The notes under the pieces were generated by a model. The model was not told the DNA's origin and made no database searches. It saw nothing but the letters and a program-made list of their open reading frames with translations. From positions 1 to 44,420 of the forward strand of contig SFGJ01000011.1 in NCBI GenBank assembly GCA_004557655.1: DNA of 44,420 nt, in the 5' to 3' direction. Positions 7,896 through 14,975 of the stretch are shown piece by piece. A program made the position numbers and the translations under genes. Each line of letters begins with the position of its first letter. The first letter of the stretch is position 1. Source of the DNA: Clostridiales bacterium. GTDB taxonomy: Bacteria > Bacillota > Clostridia > Oscillospirales > Oscillospiraceae.

Positions 7896-8440
7896 AAAGT
7901 TTTCTCCTTTCCTAACATTTTTTTCTTTGCTTTACAAAACAGCGTTTTCTTCAACAACTGTGCTGCACTTCTTCCGCTGGCGTTGGAAAAGGCTTTTTCG
8001 TCCTCCAGCACCGCCAGGCCCGTATGGAAATCCATCCAACCCCAAAAGGCCATCTTGAAGCTCTTGTAGATGCGGCACCTGCGCAGAGCTTTTTTCGCCG
8101 CCTTCTCGCAGGTGTCACACAGGAACATAGCGGTGATATAGCTGTACATATGGTTCGGTCCGGGCTCGACCTTTGCCATGCCGTGTTCGTAGGCATAGTC
8201 CCGGCAGGCGTTGAAGATATCCTCCGTCAAGTGTGGTACGGAGAACACAAACACATATTCATGACTGCCGGCCTCCCAGAGCTTGGCTTTCCTGCTGAGC
8301 ACATATTTTTCCGAATGTGCGTGAAAATCGCAGGTGGCCACCAGCGGCGCTTGCCCCTCCCCGGCAGGGGAGATGTCATAATATCCGGCGTAGCGATCCA
8401 GCAGCTTGTCTGCAGCCTCGCTTCTTGTCATGGCTTGCAC
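7892..8440 (-). CDS. Hypothetical protein coupled to cstA
   Basis: A 182-residue soluble protein of unknown function (185 residues would need an unsupported earlier start). It has TCDFHAHSEKYVLSRKAKLW, a FVFSVPHLTEDIF segment, then MFLCDTCEKAAKKALRRC with a Cys-x2-Cys pair, and a Lys-rich C-terminus. GTG 8440 is chosen because GGGGGTG lies six bases upstream; ATG 8431 and TTG 8485 are in frame but less well placed. Its stop overlaps the cstA start (ATGA), so it may regulate or assist the transporter. That link rests on position only. Confidence 0.7.
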   Translation of the reverse strand: MQAMTRSEAADKLLDRYAGYYDISPAGEGQAPLVATCDFHAHSEKYVLSRKAKLWEAGSHEYVFVFSVPHLTEDIFNACRDYAYEHGMAKVEPGPNHMYSYITAMFLCDTCEKAAKKALRRCRIYKSFKMAFWGWMDFHTGLAVLEDEKAFSNASGRSAAQLLKKTLFCKAKKKMLGKEKTL

Positions 8441-8543
8441 GGTGACACCCCCGTTTCTATAGACCATCTGATTTTCTAATATCAAATATTATTTTTACTA
8501 ATATTACGGGAAAATCGGTCAAAAATCCACTATTATGCTACGG

Positions 8544-8572
8544 ATTATATCCCCATTCTTTAGTGGTTTCAA
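8544..8572 (-). promoter_or_regulatory. Promoter of the hypothetical-cstA operon
   Basis: On the minus strand TTGAAA (8567-8572), 17 bp, TATAAT (8544-8549): near-consensus vegetative promoter. The predicted leader is about 95 bases and AT-rich. Confidence 0.8.
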
Positions 8573-8619
8573 GTGTGAAAATTTACAAAAAAATAAAAAA
8601 TTATTGTTAATTTTTTGTC

Positions 8620-8751
8620 TTACAGTACGGTGGAAAGCGAAGTATTATTAATATAATTACACCCTTGATGAGGTAATTTTTTGTTCTTGGAGAAAAAACA
8701 ATATTGGTTCACATGGAAAGCTTGCGGCCGAAACCGGCCGCAAGCTTTTTT
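8620..8751 (+). ncRNA. Candidate small RNA of about 95 nt
   Basis: This gene-free stretch holds a weak promoter-like pair, TTACAG (8620-8625), 17 bp, TATTAT (8643-8648), then about 95 bases ending in a very strong terminator: AAAGCTTGCGGCCG / CGGCCGCAAGCTTT (8717-8748, perfect 14-bp stem) and a T run to 8751. No reading frame with a ribosome site lies between. A small helix AATTAC/GTAATT (8655-8678) could form at the 5' end. No gene is seen whose end this terminator would serve, which makes an RNA gene plausible. It matches no RNA family I know. Confidence 0.35.
8717..8751 (+). terminator. Strong intrinsic terminator
   Basis: Perfect 14-bp GC-rich stem with a four-base loop and TTTTTT tail. 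It insulates the cstA promoter region from the lysis cassette. Confidence 0.9.
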
Positions 8752-8852
8752 GGGTTGCGGGGAAAAGAATTGCCCTGCACTGTGCAACAAAAAAACAATT
8801 TAAGGTATCAGCAGAGAGAAAATGTAATAATAAGAAGAGAGGAGGGAAACAG

Positions 8853-8933
8853 ATGAGACGGAAATCCATCCCGGTGTTTGAGGATGCGGCAAGTGGGCAG
8901 GAGTATGTCAAGCATCTGCTGAAGCATTTATAG
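8853..8933 (+). CDS. 26-residue peptide at the head of the lysis cassette
   Basis: ATG 8853 has a near-perfect ribosome site (AGAGGAGGGAAACAG) and encodes MRRKSIPVFEDAASGQEYVK followed by HLLKHL, ending at TAG 8931. It is basic with an amphipathic C-terminus and no membrane segment. I do not recognise it. The strong ribosome site and its place just before holin and endolysin genes support a real phage-derived gene. Confidence 0.5.
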   Translation: MRRKSIPVFEDAASGQEYVKHLLKHL

Positions 8934-8980
8934 GGGGGCAGCCGAGGGCTGGGGGCAAGCCGCGGCGGTCATAACAGGGA

Positions 8981-9043
8981 ATGCGCGGCAATGGAGGGAG
9001 ACCTGTGTCACTGGCAAAAAAGGAAAAAGAGGTAAAGGAATGA
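8981..9043 (+). CDS. 20-residue reading frame overlapping the next start (doubtful)
   Basis: ATG 8981 encodes MRGNGGRPVSLAKKEKEVKE and its stop overlaps the ATG of the next gene (ATGA at 9040-9043). No good ribosome site is present for ATG 8981. It may be a leader that couples translation, the tail of a lost phage gene, or chance. Confidence 0.2.
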   Translation: MRGNGGRPVSLAKKEKEVKE

Positions 9044-9297
9044 CAGAAACAATTCTTGTGGCTCTCATCACGGGGGGCCTGTCACTGTTGGGGGTGATCA
9101 TTACCAGCAATAAGACCACCAGGGATGTGGAGGTCAAGCTGGATAAACAGCAGGCGGTGACCGAGACGAGGCTGGAGGAGCTGACCCGGGAGGTCCGGGA
9201 GCATAACAACTTTGCCCGACGTGTCCCGGTGCTGGAGGAGCAGATCAAAGTTGTCAACCACCGGATCGCGGATCTGGAACATAACACAAATAACTAA
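9040..9297 (+). CDS. Phage-type membrane/coiled-coil protein (XhlA-like layout)
   Basis: An 85-residue protein with one N-terminal membrane segment (about 4-22, ILVALITGGLSLLGVIITS) and then a long charged heptad-like helix (about 30-82, KLDKQQAVTETRLEELTREV and onward). This layout is common for small proteins encoded beside holins in phages of Firmicutes, where they anchor or tune lysis proteins at the membrane. Exact family is not certain. GAGGTAAAG precedes the ATG. The holin gene follows after 40 bases, which contain a small hairpin (GTGCCCGA/TCGGGCAC, 9305-9321). Confidence 0.65.
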   Translation: MTETILVALITGGLSLLGVIITSNKTTRDVEVKLDKQQAVTETRLEELTREVREHNNFARRVPVLEEQIKVVNHRIADLEHNTNN

Positions 9298-9337
9298 AAA
9301 CGGATGTGCCCGAATCGGGCACGGAAAGGAGCAAACC

Positions 9338-9553
9338 ATGAAAATTTCCAACAAGCTGTATGACATCCTCAAGTGGCTGGTCATCATCGTTCTGCCCGCG
9401 GCAGGAACGCTGTATGCAGCCCTGTCCACCGTGTGGGGCTGGCCGTACTCCGAGGAGATCGTTACCACCATCACCGCCGTGGACACCTTCCTGGGCGCTG
9501 TGCTGTGCATTTCCAGCGCTACATACAACAAAGGGGTGCAGAACAATGGCTAA
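9338..9553 (+). CDS. Phage holin, Dp-1 type
   Basis: A 71-residue holin with two hydrophobic segments (about 10-28 and 43-62). The features YDILKWLVIIVLPAAGTLY, WGWPYSEEI and TAVDTFLGAVLCISS match holins of the pneumococcal phage Dp-1 class. Holins form membrane holes that release or activate the endolysin. ATG 9338 has AAAGGAGC seven bases upstream. The stop overlaps the endolysin gene by 8 nt, the classic holin-endolysin order. Confidence 0.85.
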   Translation: MKISNKLYDILKWLVIIVLPAAGTLYAALSTVWGWPYSEEIVTTITAVDTFLGAVLCISSATYNKGVQNNG

Positions 9554-10211
9554 AGTATATCTGTCCCCGAGCGACCAAGAAAGCAACGTATACGCCTATG
9601 ACAATACCAACGAGGCGGTGCAGTGCGGCAGGATCGCTGAAGCCTGTCGGGCGGCACTGGAGCGCAGCGGCGTGGAGGTGAAAGTCGGTCATATGATCTC
9701 TATGGCGCAGAAGTGCAGCGAATCAAACGCATTCGGCGCGGATCTTCATGTGCCTATCCACACAAACGCCTTTAATGGAAAGGTCATGGGTACCCGGATG
9801 TTTTGCTACAGCGCGGGGGGCAAAGGTATTGCGGCCTGCAAAGCCATCTTTGCGCGGTTGGCGCCCATCACTCCCGGAGAGAGCGAAAACATTCAGGTCA
9901 ATGCCGATTACTACGAGGTGCGCGTGCCCGCCGCACCCACGGCCTATATCGAGTGCGAGTTCCACGACACCGTGGAGGGGGCCAAGTGGATCGTGGAGAA
10001 CACCGTCCTCATCGGTGAGACCATCGCAAGGGGCATCTGTGACTACTTCGGCGTGACATTCAAGGAGCCGGAGCAGCCCAAGCCCGCTGCGCCTGCATCC
10101 GGTAAGCTCTACCGCGTGCAGGTAGGCGCATTCTCTGTCCGTGAGAACGCCGAGAAGATGCTGGCCAGGCTGAAAGCCGCGGGATTTGACGGGTATATAA
10201 GGGAGTGGTAA
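9546..10211 (+). CDS. Endolysin: N-acetylmuramoyl-L-alanine amidase with SPOR domain
   Basis: A 221-residue peptidoglycan amidase (Amidase_3-like, phage type). The start VYLSPSDQESNVYA, the metal/active-site segment DLHVPIHTNAF (about 62-72) with its His, and YIECEFHDTVEGAKWIVEN with the conserved Glu follow phage amidases that read VYLSPS...HxxIHSNA...VEVAFHDN. A Pro/Ala linker (about 177-184) leads to a C-terminal SPOR-like repeat (YRVQVGAFSVRENAEKML) that would bind denuded glycan. It has no signal peptide, so export would depend on the holin. It starts inside the holin gene (8-nt overlap) and a strong terminator follows. No other prophage genes are visible around it. Confidence 0.85.
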   Translation: MAKVYLSPSDQESNVYAYDNTNEAVQCGRIAEACRAALERSGVEVKVGHMISMAQKCSESNAFGADLHVPIHTNAFNGKVMGTRMFCYSAGGKGIAACKAIFARLAPITPGESENIQVNADYYEVRVPAAPTAYIECEFHDTVEGAKWIVENTVLIGETIARGICDYFGVTFKEPEQPKPAAPASGKLYRVQVGAFSVRENAEKMLARLKAAGFDGYIREW

Positions 10212-10215
10212 CATA

Positions 10216-10251
10216 AAAAAAGGCGGGACGCTGCCGGAGTCCCGCCTTTTT
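10216..10251 (+). terminator. Terminator of the lysis cassette
   Basis: GGCGGGAC (10222-10229) and GTCCCGCC (10239-10246) with flanking A and T runs, which make it bidirectional in form. It lies directly after the endolysin stop. Confidence 0.9.
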
Positions 10252-10264
10252 GCTGATATCTTCC

Positions 10265-10293
10265 TTGCCATCGAGCACATAAAATGGTATAAT
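10265..10293 (+). promoter_or_regulatory. Promoter of the serine dehydratase gene
   Basis: TTGCCA (10265-10270), 17 bp, TATAAT (10288-10293) with TGG just upstream (extended -10). The ATG lies 31 bases downstream. Confidence 0.85.
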
Positions 10294-10323
10294 TTATAAG
10301 AAAACAGAGAAAGGGAGAAAACT

Positions 10324-11538
10324 ATGAAATCCATTCGTGACATATATAAAATCGGCACAGGCCCCTCCAGCTCTCACACCATGGGGCCTGCCCGGGCCGC
10401 TGTGATGTTCCGCGGCGAGCATCCGGAGGCAGACGGATTCCGAGCTGTTCTCTACGGTTCTTTGTCAAAGACCGGCCGGGGCCACGGCACCGACCGGGCC
10501 ATAAAGGATGCTTTTGCCCCCGTTGTCTCGGAGGTGATATTCTCTGAAGAGGACCCTAAGGATATGAAGCACCCCAACACCATGGATCTCGTGGCCCTGC
10601 GGGGAGAGGAGGAACTGGCGCACATCCGGGTGCAGAGTATCGGCGGCGGCGATATCGTCATAGAGGGCCGGGAGCAGGAGACGGAGAGCGAGGAGATTTA
10701 CATGGAGAACTCCTTTGCCGAAATTTTGCAGTTCTGCCAGTACCGGTATGTGGATCTGGTGGAGTACATCGAGATGAATGAGGGGCCCGAGATCTGGGAC
10801 TATCTCATCGGAGTGTGGCGTGTGATGAAGGCATCCGTGGAGGAAGGCCTTTCCAGAACCGGGGAGCTGCCCGGGGGTCTGCACATCCAGCGCAAGGCCA
10901 AGTATATGCACGATCATATCGTGGAGACCAAGCATCCGGAGCTGGTGGAATGTCAGAAGGTCTGCTCCTATGCCTACGCCGTCAGTGAGCAGAACGCCGA
11001 CAACGGTACCATCGTCACGGCACCCACCTGCGGCTCCTGCGGCGTGCTGCCCGCTGTGCTGTACTATTTCGCAAACAAGCGTGATCTCTCCGAGCTGGAG
11101 ATCGCCCACGCTCTGGGTGTAGCGGGCCTGTTCGGAGAATTGGCCAAGCGCAACGCGTCCGTTTCCGGCGCGGAGTGCGGGTGCCAGGCGGAGGTGGGCG
11201 TGGCCTGTTCCATGGCGGCTGCCGCCGTGTGCCAGGCTTTCGGCTATGATATTCACCAGATCGAGTATGCCGCCGAGGTGTCTTTGGAGCATCATCTGGG
11301 CCTTACCTGTGATCCCATCTGCGGCCTTGTGCAGGTGCCCTGCATCGAGCGCAACGCTGTTGCCGCCATGCGAGCCATTAACTCGGCCAACATCGCCTAC
11401 TTTCTCACCGGCACCCGGAATATCAGCTACGATATGGTGCTCAAGAGTATGTACTATACCGGCCTGGATATGAACCAAAGGTATCGTGAGACTGCCGAGG
11501 GCGGTCTGGCCAAAATCTATACCCGCAGGGGTAAGTGA
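10324..11538 (+). CDS. sdaA: L-serine ammonia-lyase, single-chain, iron-sulfur type
   Basis: A 404-residue enzyme that deaminates L-serine to pyruvate and ammonia with a [4Fe-4S] cluster. The N-terminal beta-type domain begins SIRDIYKIGTGPSSSHTMGP. The alpha-type catalytic half has TAPTCGSCGVLPAVL, SGAECGCQAEVG and TCDPICGLVQVPCIERNA, which include the cluster cysteines. Most Firmicutes split these domains into SdaAB and SdaAA; here they are fused as in E. coli SdaA (about 454 residues), but the linker/beta domain is shorter. Monocistronic, with promoter and terminator. It would feed pyruvate into fermentation. Confidence 0.93.
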   Translation: MKSIRDIYKIGTGPSSSHTMGPARAAVMFRGEHPEADGFRAVLYGSLSKTGRGHGTDRAIKDAFAPVVSEVIFSEEDPKDMKHPNTMDLVALRGEEELAHIRVQSIGGGDIVIEGREQETESEEIYMENSFAEILQFCQYRYVDLVEYIEMNEGPEIWDYLIGVWRVMKASVEEGLSRTGELPGGLHIQRKAKYMHDHIVETKHPELVECQKVCSYAYAVSEQNADNGTIVTAPTCGSCGVLPAVLYYFANKRDLSELEIAHALGVAGLFGELAKRNASVSGAECGCQAEVGVACSMAAAAVCQAFGYDIHQIEYAAEVSLEHHLGLTCDPICGLVQVPCIERNAVAAMRAINSANIAYFLTGTRNISYDMVLKSMYYTGLDMNQRYRETAEGGLAKIYTRRGK

Positions 11539-11557
11539 ATAAAAGAATCTCTATTTG

Positions 11558-11585
11558 CAGGCGGTCATGGTGACCGCCTGTTTTT
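11558..11585 (+). terminator. Terminator of sdaA
   Basis: CAGGCGGTCA and TGACCGCCTG form a perfect 10-bp stem with a three-base loop, followed by TTTTT. Confidence 0.9.
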
Positions 11586-11611
11586 GAAATAATGATGATG
11601 GCTCCGCATCC

Positions 11612-11640
11612 TTGACGCAGAGGCAGAATGGTAGTAGAAT
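11612..11640 (+). promoter_or_regulatory. Promoter of the XpaC-like gene
   Basis: TTGACG (11612-11617), 17 bp, TAGAAT (11635-11640). Its position rules out the in-frame ATG at 11644 as start and supports ATG 11692. Confidence 0.75.
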
Positions 11641-11691
11641 ATAATGAACAATATAAATGAAAGCCGTTTCATGCGCAGGGAGGACAGAGCA

Positions 11692-12948
11692 ATGGGTCAG
11701 GGCAACAATGCCGTGCAGCCGAAAAAACCGGATAACAGTGAATTGTGGTCGTGGATCTTAATCGCGGTCATGTTTGCGGTGGTGTGGCCGGTGGGGTTGA
11801 TCCTGCTGCTGTCCAAGCTCTCCGACGGCAGCAATCGGGAAAAGATCCGCCGCAGGGCGCAGCAGGCAGCCACAGCCGTGCACAATGAGCAGCAGACCCA
11901 CCAGGGGACTGCTGCCCGAACAAAGGACGCGCCCGCAGATCAGACGGGGGAAACATCCTACACCCGGCGTATGCAGGAAAAAATTCGGCAGGAGAAGGCC
12001 GCGCGGGAGACCACGGCCCAAAAGCTCACCCGCACACCGCAGTTCTCCGCCAAGGGCGCCAACACCATGCGTATCATCGGTATCGTTTTGTCTATTGTAG
12101 GCGCCATTGCGCTGTTCCGCGCGGCATGGGATAACTACTTCTTCCTCACAGACGGATATTGGATGTGGTTTTTGGAGGAGCTGTTCTATCCCATGGGACT
12201 CACCGCCGGTGGTCTGGGCTTGCTGGCGGGCGGCGTGGGGATGAAGCGCCGTTTGCGCCGTTTCGGGAAATATATGGCCATCGCCGGTGATCGGCAGACA
12301 GTTTCCATTACCATGCTTGCCTCGGCGTCAGATGTGTCCGTCCGCCGTGTGGAAAAGGATCTGGAGCTGATGCTCCAGAAGGGGCTGTGGGGCGAGAACG
12401 CCTATCTGGATCTGGGACGTGGACTTTTGGTTCGCTCTGCGGAAGCAGCGAAGGAGTTTGACCGGGCACAGGAGAAAAAAGCGGCACCGCAGGAGGCCGA
12501 GAAGGGCTTTTGCGGCCAGTTACGGGAGATCCGGCGGGCCAACGACCGCATTGCCGATCCCGTCATCAGCGGCAAGATCGACCGCCTGGAGGAGCTGGCG
12601 GGGAAGATCTTCCGGATCGTGGATCAGGAGCCTGTAAAAAAGGCCAAGGCAGCTACCTTTCTTAATTATTATCTGCCCACCACCCAGAAGCTGCTGGACA
12701 GCTATGCCGATTTTGAGGAATCCGGCGTCAGCGGCGAGAATGTGTCCCAGGCCAAGCGCCGTATTGCCGACACCATGGACAAGATAGTGGAGGGCTTTGA
12801 GCGGCAGTTGGATCAGCTTTATCAGTCCGACGCAATGGATGTGGACAGCGACATCCGGGTCATGGAGCAGATGCTCCGGCGGGACAGCGGCGGTATGTTC
12901 AGCGATTTTGACATGGGTGCTGCCGGGCAGCAGGAGCAAATAGAATAA
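11692..12948 (+). CDS. XpaC-like membrane protein (5-bromo-4-chloroindolyl phosphate hydrolysis family)
   Basis: A 418-residue protein. An N-terminal membrane segment (about 18-41, ILIAVMFAVVWPVGLILLLS) is followed by a Gln/Ala-rich charged stretch, two more membrane segments (about 125-144 and 161-183), and a soluble C-terminal half with SGKIDRLEELAGKIFRIV, FLNYYLPTTQKLLDSYADFE and long helices. That last part is the XpaC-like domain, often found beside TelA-type toxic-anion-resistance genes; no telA is here. A winged-helix-like piece (TVSITMLASASDVSVRRVEK) precedes it. The biochemical role is unknown despite the family name. ATG 11692 has GGGAGG upstream; the earlier in-frame ATG overlaps the promoter. 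Confidence 0.75.
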   Translation: MGQGNNAVQPKKPDNSELWSWILIAVMFAVVWPVGLILLLSKLSDGSNREKIRRRAQQAATAVHNEQQTHQGTAARTKDAPADQTGETSYTRRMQEKIRQEKAARETTAQKLTRTPQFSAKGANTMRIIGIVLSIVGAIALFRAAWDNYFFLTDGYWMWFLEELFYPMGLTAGGLGLLAGGVGMKRRLRRFGKYMAIAGDRQTVSITMLASASDVSVRRVEKDLELMLQKGLWGENAYLDLGRGLLVRSAEAAKEFDRAQEKKAAPQEAEKGFCGQLREIRRANDRIADPVISGKIDRLEELAGKIFRIVDQEPVKKAKAATFLNYYLPTTQKLLDSYADFEESGVSGENVSQAKRRIADTMDKIVEGFERQLDQLYQSDAMDVDSDIRVMEQMLRRDSGGMFSDFDMGAAGQQEQIE

Positions 12949-12954
12949 ATTAAA

Positions 12955-12990
12955 CAGCGGTTGCCGCCCTTTGCCGGGCGGTGGCCGCTG
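12955..12990 (+). terminator. Probable terminator before the glg operon
   Basis: A 15-bp stem with mismatches (CAGCGGTTGCCGCCC / GGGCGGTGGCCGCTG), but only a short T stretch (12998-13000) follows at a distance, so read-through is possible. Confidence 0.5.
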
Positions 12991-13001
12991 CTGCGCATTT
13001 C

Positions 13002-13030
13002 TTGACGGGGCGCGGGAAATAGATTAAAAT
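13002..13030 (+). promoter_or_regulatory. Promoter of the glgBCDAP operon
   Basis: TTGACG (13002-13007), 17 bp, TAAAAT (13025-13030). The leader to the glgB GTG is about 79 bases, with no evident riboswitch. Confidence 0.75.
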
Positions 13031-13115
13031 ATTCAAATAAATCATTTCGTGTCTTTCTCGGTAGGATACCTCCGGTCGGGAAGGTGGAACGGAGAGAGAA
13101 TGGGAGGCGACAGCG

Positions 13116-14975
13116 GTGGACAAATCGGCGTTTTTCGGCGGGACATGGTGCGGCGCAGCGGGCTATTTCGGCGCGCATCCCATGACCCGGGGCTACCGTT
13201 TCCGCCTGTGGGCCCCCCATGCCTGCTCTGTGTCTGTGGCGGGGGATTTCTCCGGCTGGCAGCTTATTCCCATGGCGTGCAGCGGCGGCGTTTGGGAATG
13301 CACCGTGGCCGGGGCAAAGGACTACGACAGCTATAAATTCTGCGTCACGCAGTCGGATGGGCGAACCGTTTGGAAGGCGGATCCCTATGCGTTCCACACC
13401 TCTACCCGCCCTCAGACGGACAGCAAGCTGGCCCCTCTTTCCTACGACTGGCAGGATGGGGACTGGCAGCGGGAATTGCTGAAAAAGCCGCTTCTTGACC
13501 GGCCGCTGAATATCTATGAGGTGCATCTGGGCTCCTGGCGGCGGTATGCAGACGGCAGTCCATTTGACTACCGCAAGCTGGCCGACGAGCTGGCGGACTA
13601 TGTATCTGATATGGGGTATACGGCGGTGGAGCTGATGCCGGTGACGGAGTACCCGCTGGACGCCTCCTGGGGCTACCAGTGTACGGCTTATTTTGCCCCC
13701 ACCTCCCGGTACGGTACGCCTCAGGACTTTAAGTATCTGGTGGATCGGCTGCACCGGGCGGGGCTGGCAGTGTTTTTGGATTGGGTGCCTGCCCATTTCT
13801 GCAAGGATGAGCAGGGGCTTTACCGGTTTGACGGCACCTGCCTGTATGAATACAACGACCCCTTGAAATGGGAGCATGAGGGCTGGGGCACCCGGGTCTT
13901 TGACTACGGCAAGGGTGAGGTACGCAGCTTTCTGTTGTCGTCGGCTATTTGGTGGCTGCGGGAGTATCACATGGACGGCCTGCGGGTGGATGCGGTGGCC
14001 TCCATGCTGTATCTGGACTATGGGCGCACCCAATGGCGACCCAATGCAAGGGGCGGCCGGGAAAACCTGGAGGCGGTGTCCTTCCTGCGGCTGCTCAACC
14101 GCACGGTCCACGCCCAAAAGCCCGGTGCGCTGATGATTGCGGAGGAGTCCACAGCCTGGCCCCATGTGACGGGGGAGGATGGACTGGGCTTTGACCTGAA
14201 GTGGAACATGGGCTGGATGAACGACCTGTGCCACTACCTGAAGATGGATCCCTTTTTCCGCCGGGATCACCACAGGGACATCACCTTTTCCATGATGTAC
14301 GCCTTTTCCGAGCGGTTCGTGCTGCCCATCTCCCACGACGAGGTGGTGCATATGAAGGGCTCCCTCCGGGGTAAGATGCCCGGGGACAAAGCCATGCAGC
14401 TGGCGGCGGTGAAGGGGTTTATCGCCTATATGCTGGCCCATCCGGGATGCAAGCTTTTGTTCATGGGAGGCGAAATTCCCCAGTGGAAGGAATGGGACTT
14501 TGCCGGGGAGCTGGATTGGGGCGTGTTGTCCGATCCTGCTGTGGCAGCCGCCCACGGGTGCATCCGGGCGCTGAACCGGTTTTACAGAGACCACCCGCCC
14601 TTGTGGGAACATGACGCCGGATGGGACGGCTTTTCCTGGTTGGTAGCGGACGATAACCGCAACAACATCATCGTCTTCCTTCGGCGGGATCTGCAGGGCG
14701 AGGAATTGATCTGTGCGGTGAATTTCTCTCCGGTGGCCCGGGAGGAGTACCGCTTCGGCGTACCGGAAAAGGCGGCATACCGGGAGGTTTTCAACACGGA
14801 CTCCGTCCAATGGGGCGGCAGCGGATTTATAAATGAGGAACCTATAGCGGTTGAGGCTGTCCCGTCCCACGGACGGCAGACCTCCATCAGCGTGCGCATC
14901 CCGCCCCTGGGTGCGGTGTACCTGCAGGGTGAGGGAAGATTTAAGCAGCAGGAGAAGGGAGCGGATCATCCGTGA
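13116..14975 (+). CDS. glgB: 1,4-alpha-glucan branching enzyme
   Basis: A 619-residue GH13 branching enzyme that makes alpha-1,6 branches in glycogen. The CBM48-like N-terminus (about 25-105) has YRFRLWAPHACSVSVAGDF. The catalytic barrel shows IYEVHLGSW (133-141), GYQCTAYFAPTSRYG, the nucleophile D292 in DGLRVDAVASML, the acid/base Glu in MIAEEST (343/344) and D408 in ISHDEV. GTG 13116 is chosen because GGGAGGCGAC lies upstream. It is first in a five-gene glycogen operon, and its TGA overlaps the glgC GTG. Confidence 0.96.
   Translation: MDKSAFFGGTWCGAAGYFGAHPMTRGYRFRLWAPHACSVSVAGDFSGWQLIPMACSGGVWECTVAGAKDYDSYKFCVTQSDGRTVWKADPYAFHTSTRPQTDSKLAPLSYDWQDGDWQRELLKKPLLDRPLNIYEVHLGSWRRYADGSPFDYRKLADELADYVSDMGYTAVELMPVTEYPLDASWGYQCTAYFAPTSRYGTPQDFKYLVDRLHRAGLAVFLDWVPAHFCKDEQGLYRFDGTCLYEYNDPLKWEHEGWGTRVFDYGKGEVRSFLLSSAIWWLREYHMDGLRVDAVASMLYLDYGRTQWRPNARGGRENLEAVSFLRLLNRTVHAQKPGALMIAEESTAWPHVTGEDGLGFDLKWNMGWMNDLCHYLKMDPFFRRDHHRDITFSMMYAFSERFVLPISHDEVVHMKGSLRGKMPGDKAMQLAAVKGFIAYMLAHPGCKLLFMGGEIPQWKEWDFAGELDWGVLSDPAVAAAHGCIRALNRFYRDHPPLWEHDAGWDGFSWLVADDNRNNIIVFLRRDLQGEELICAVNFSPVAREEYRFGVPEKAAYREVFNTDSVQWGGSGFINEEPIAVEAVPSHGRQTSISVRIPPLGAVYLQGEGRFKQQEKGADHP

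Noticed and set aside
9305..9321. Terminator between the coiled-coil protein and the holin
   Set aside because: The 8-bp hairpin has no T tail and is followed by the holin ribosome site; it is more likely a local leader structure.
8853..10211. Complete prophage
   Set aside because: Only lysis genes are present; no integrase, structural or replication genes or attachment repeats were seen.
12822..14969. 715-codon minus-strand open frame opposite glgB
   Set aside because: Shadow of glgB; no recognisable domain and it runs across the glg promoter and terminator.
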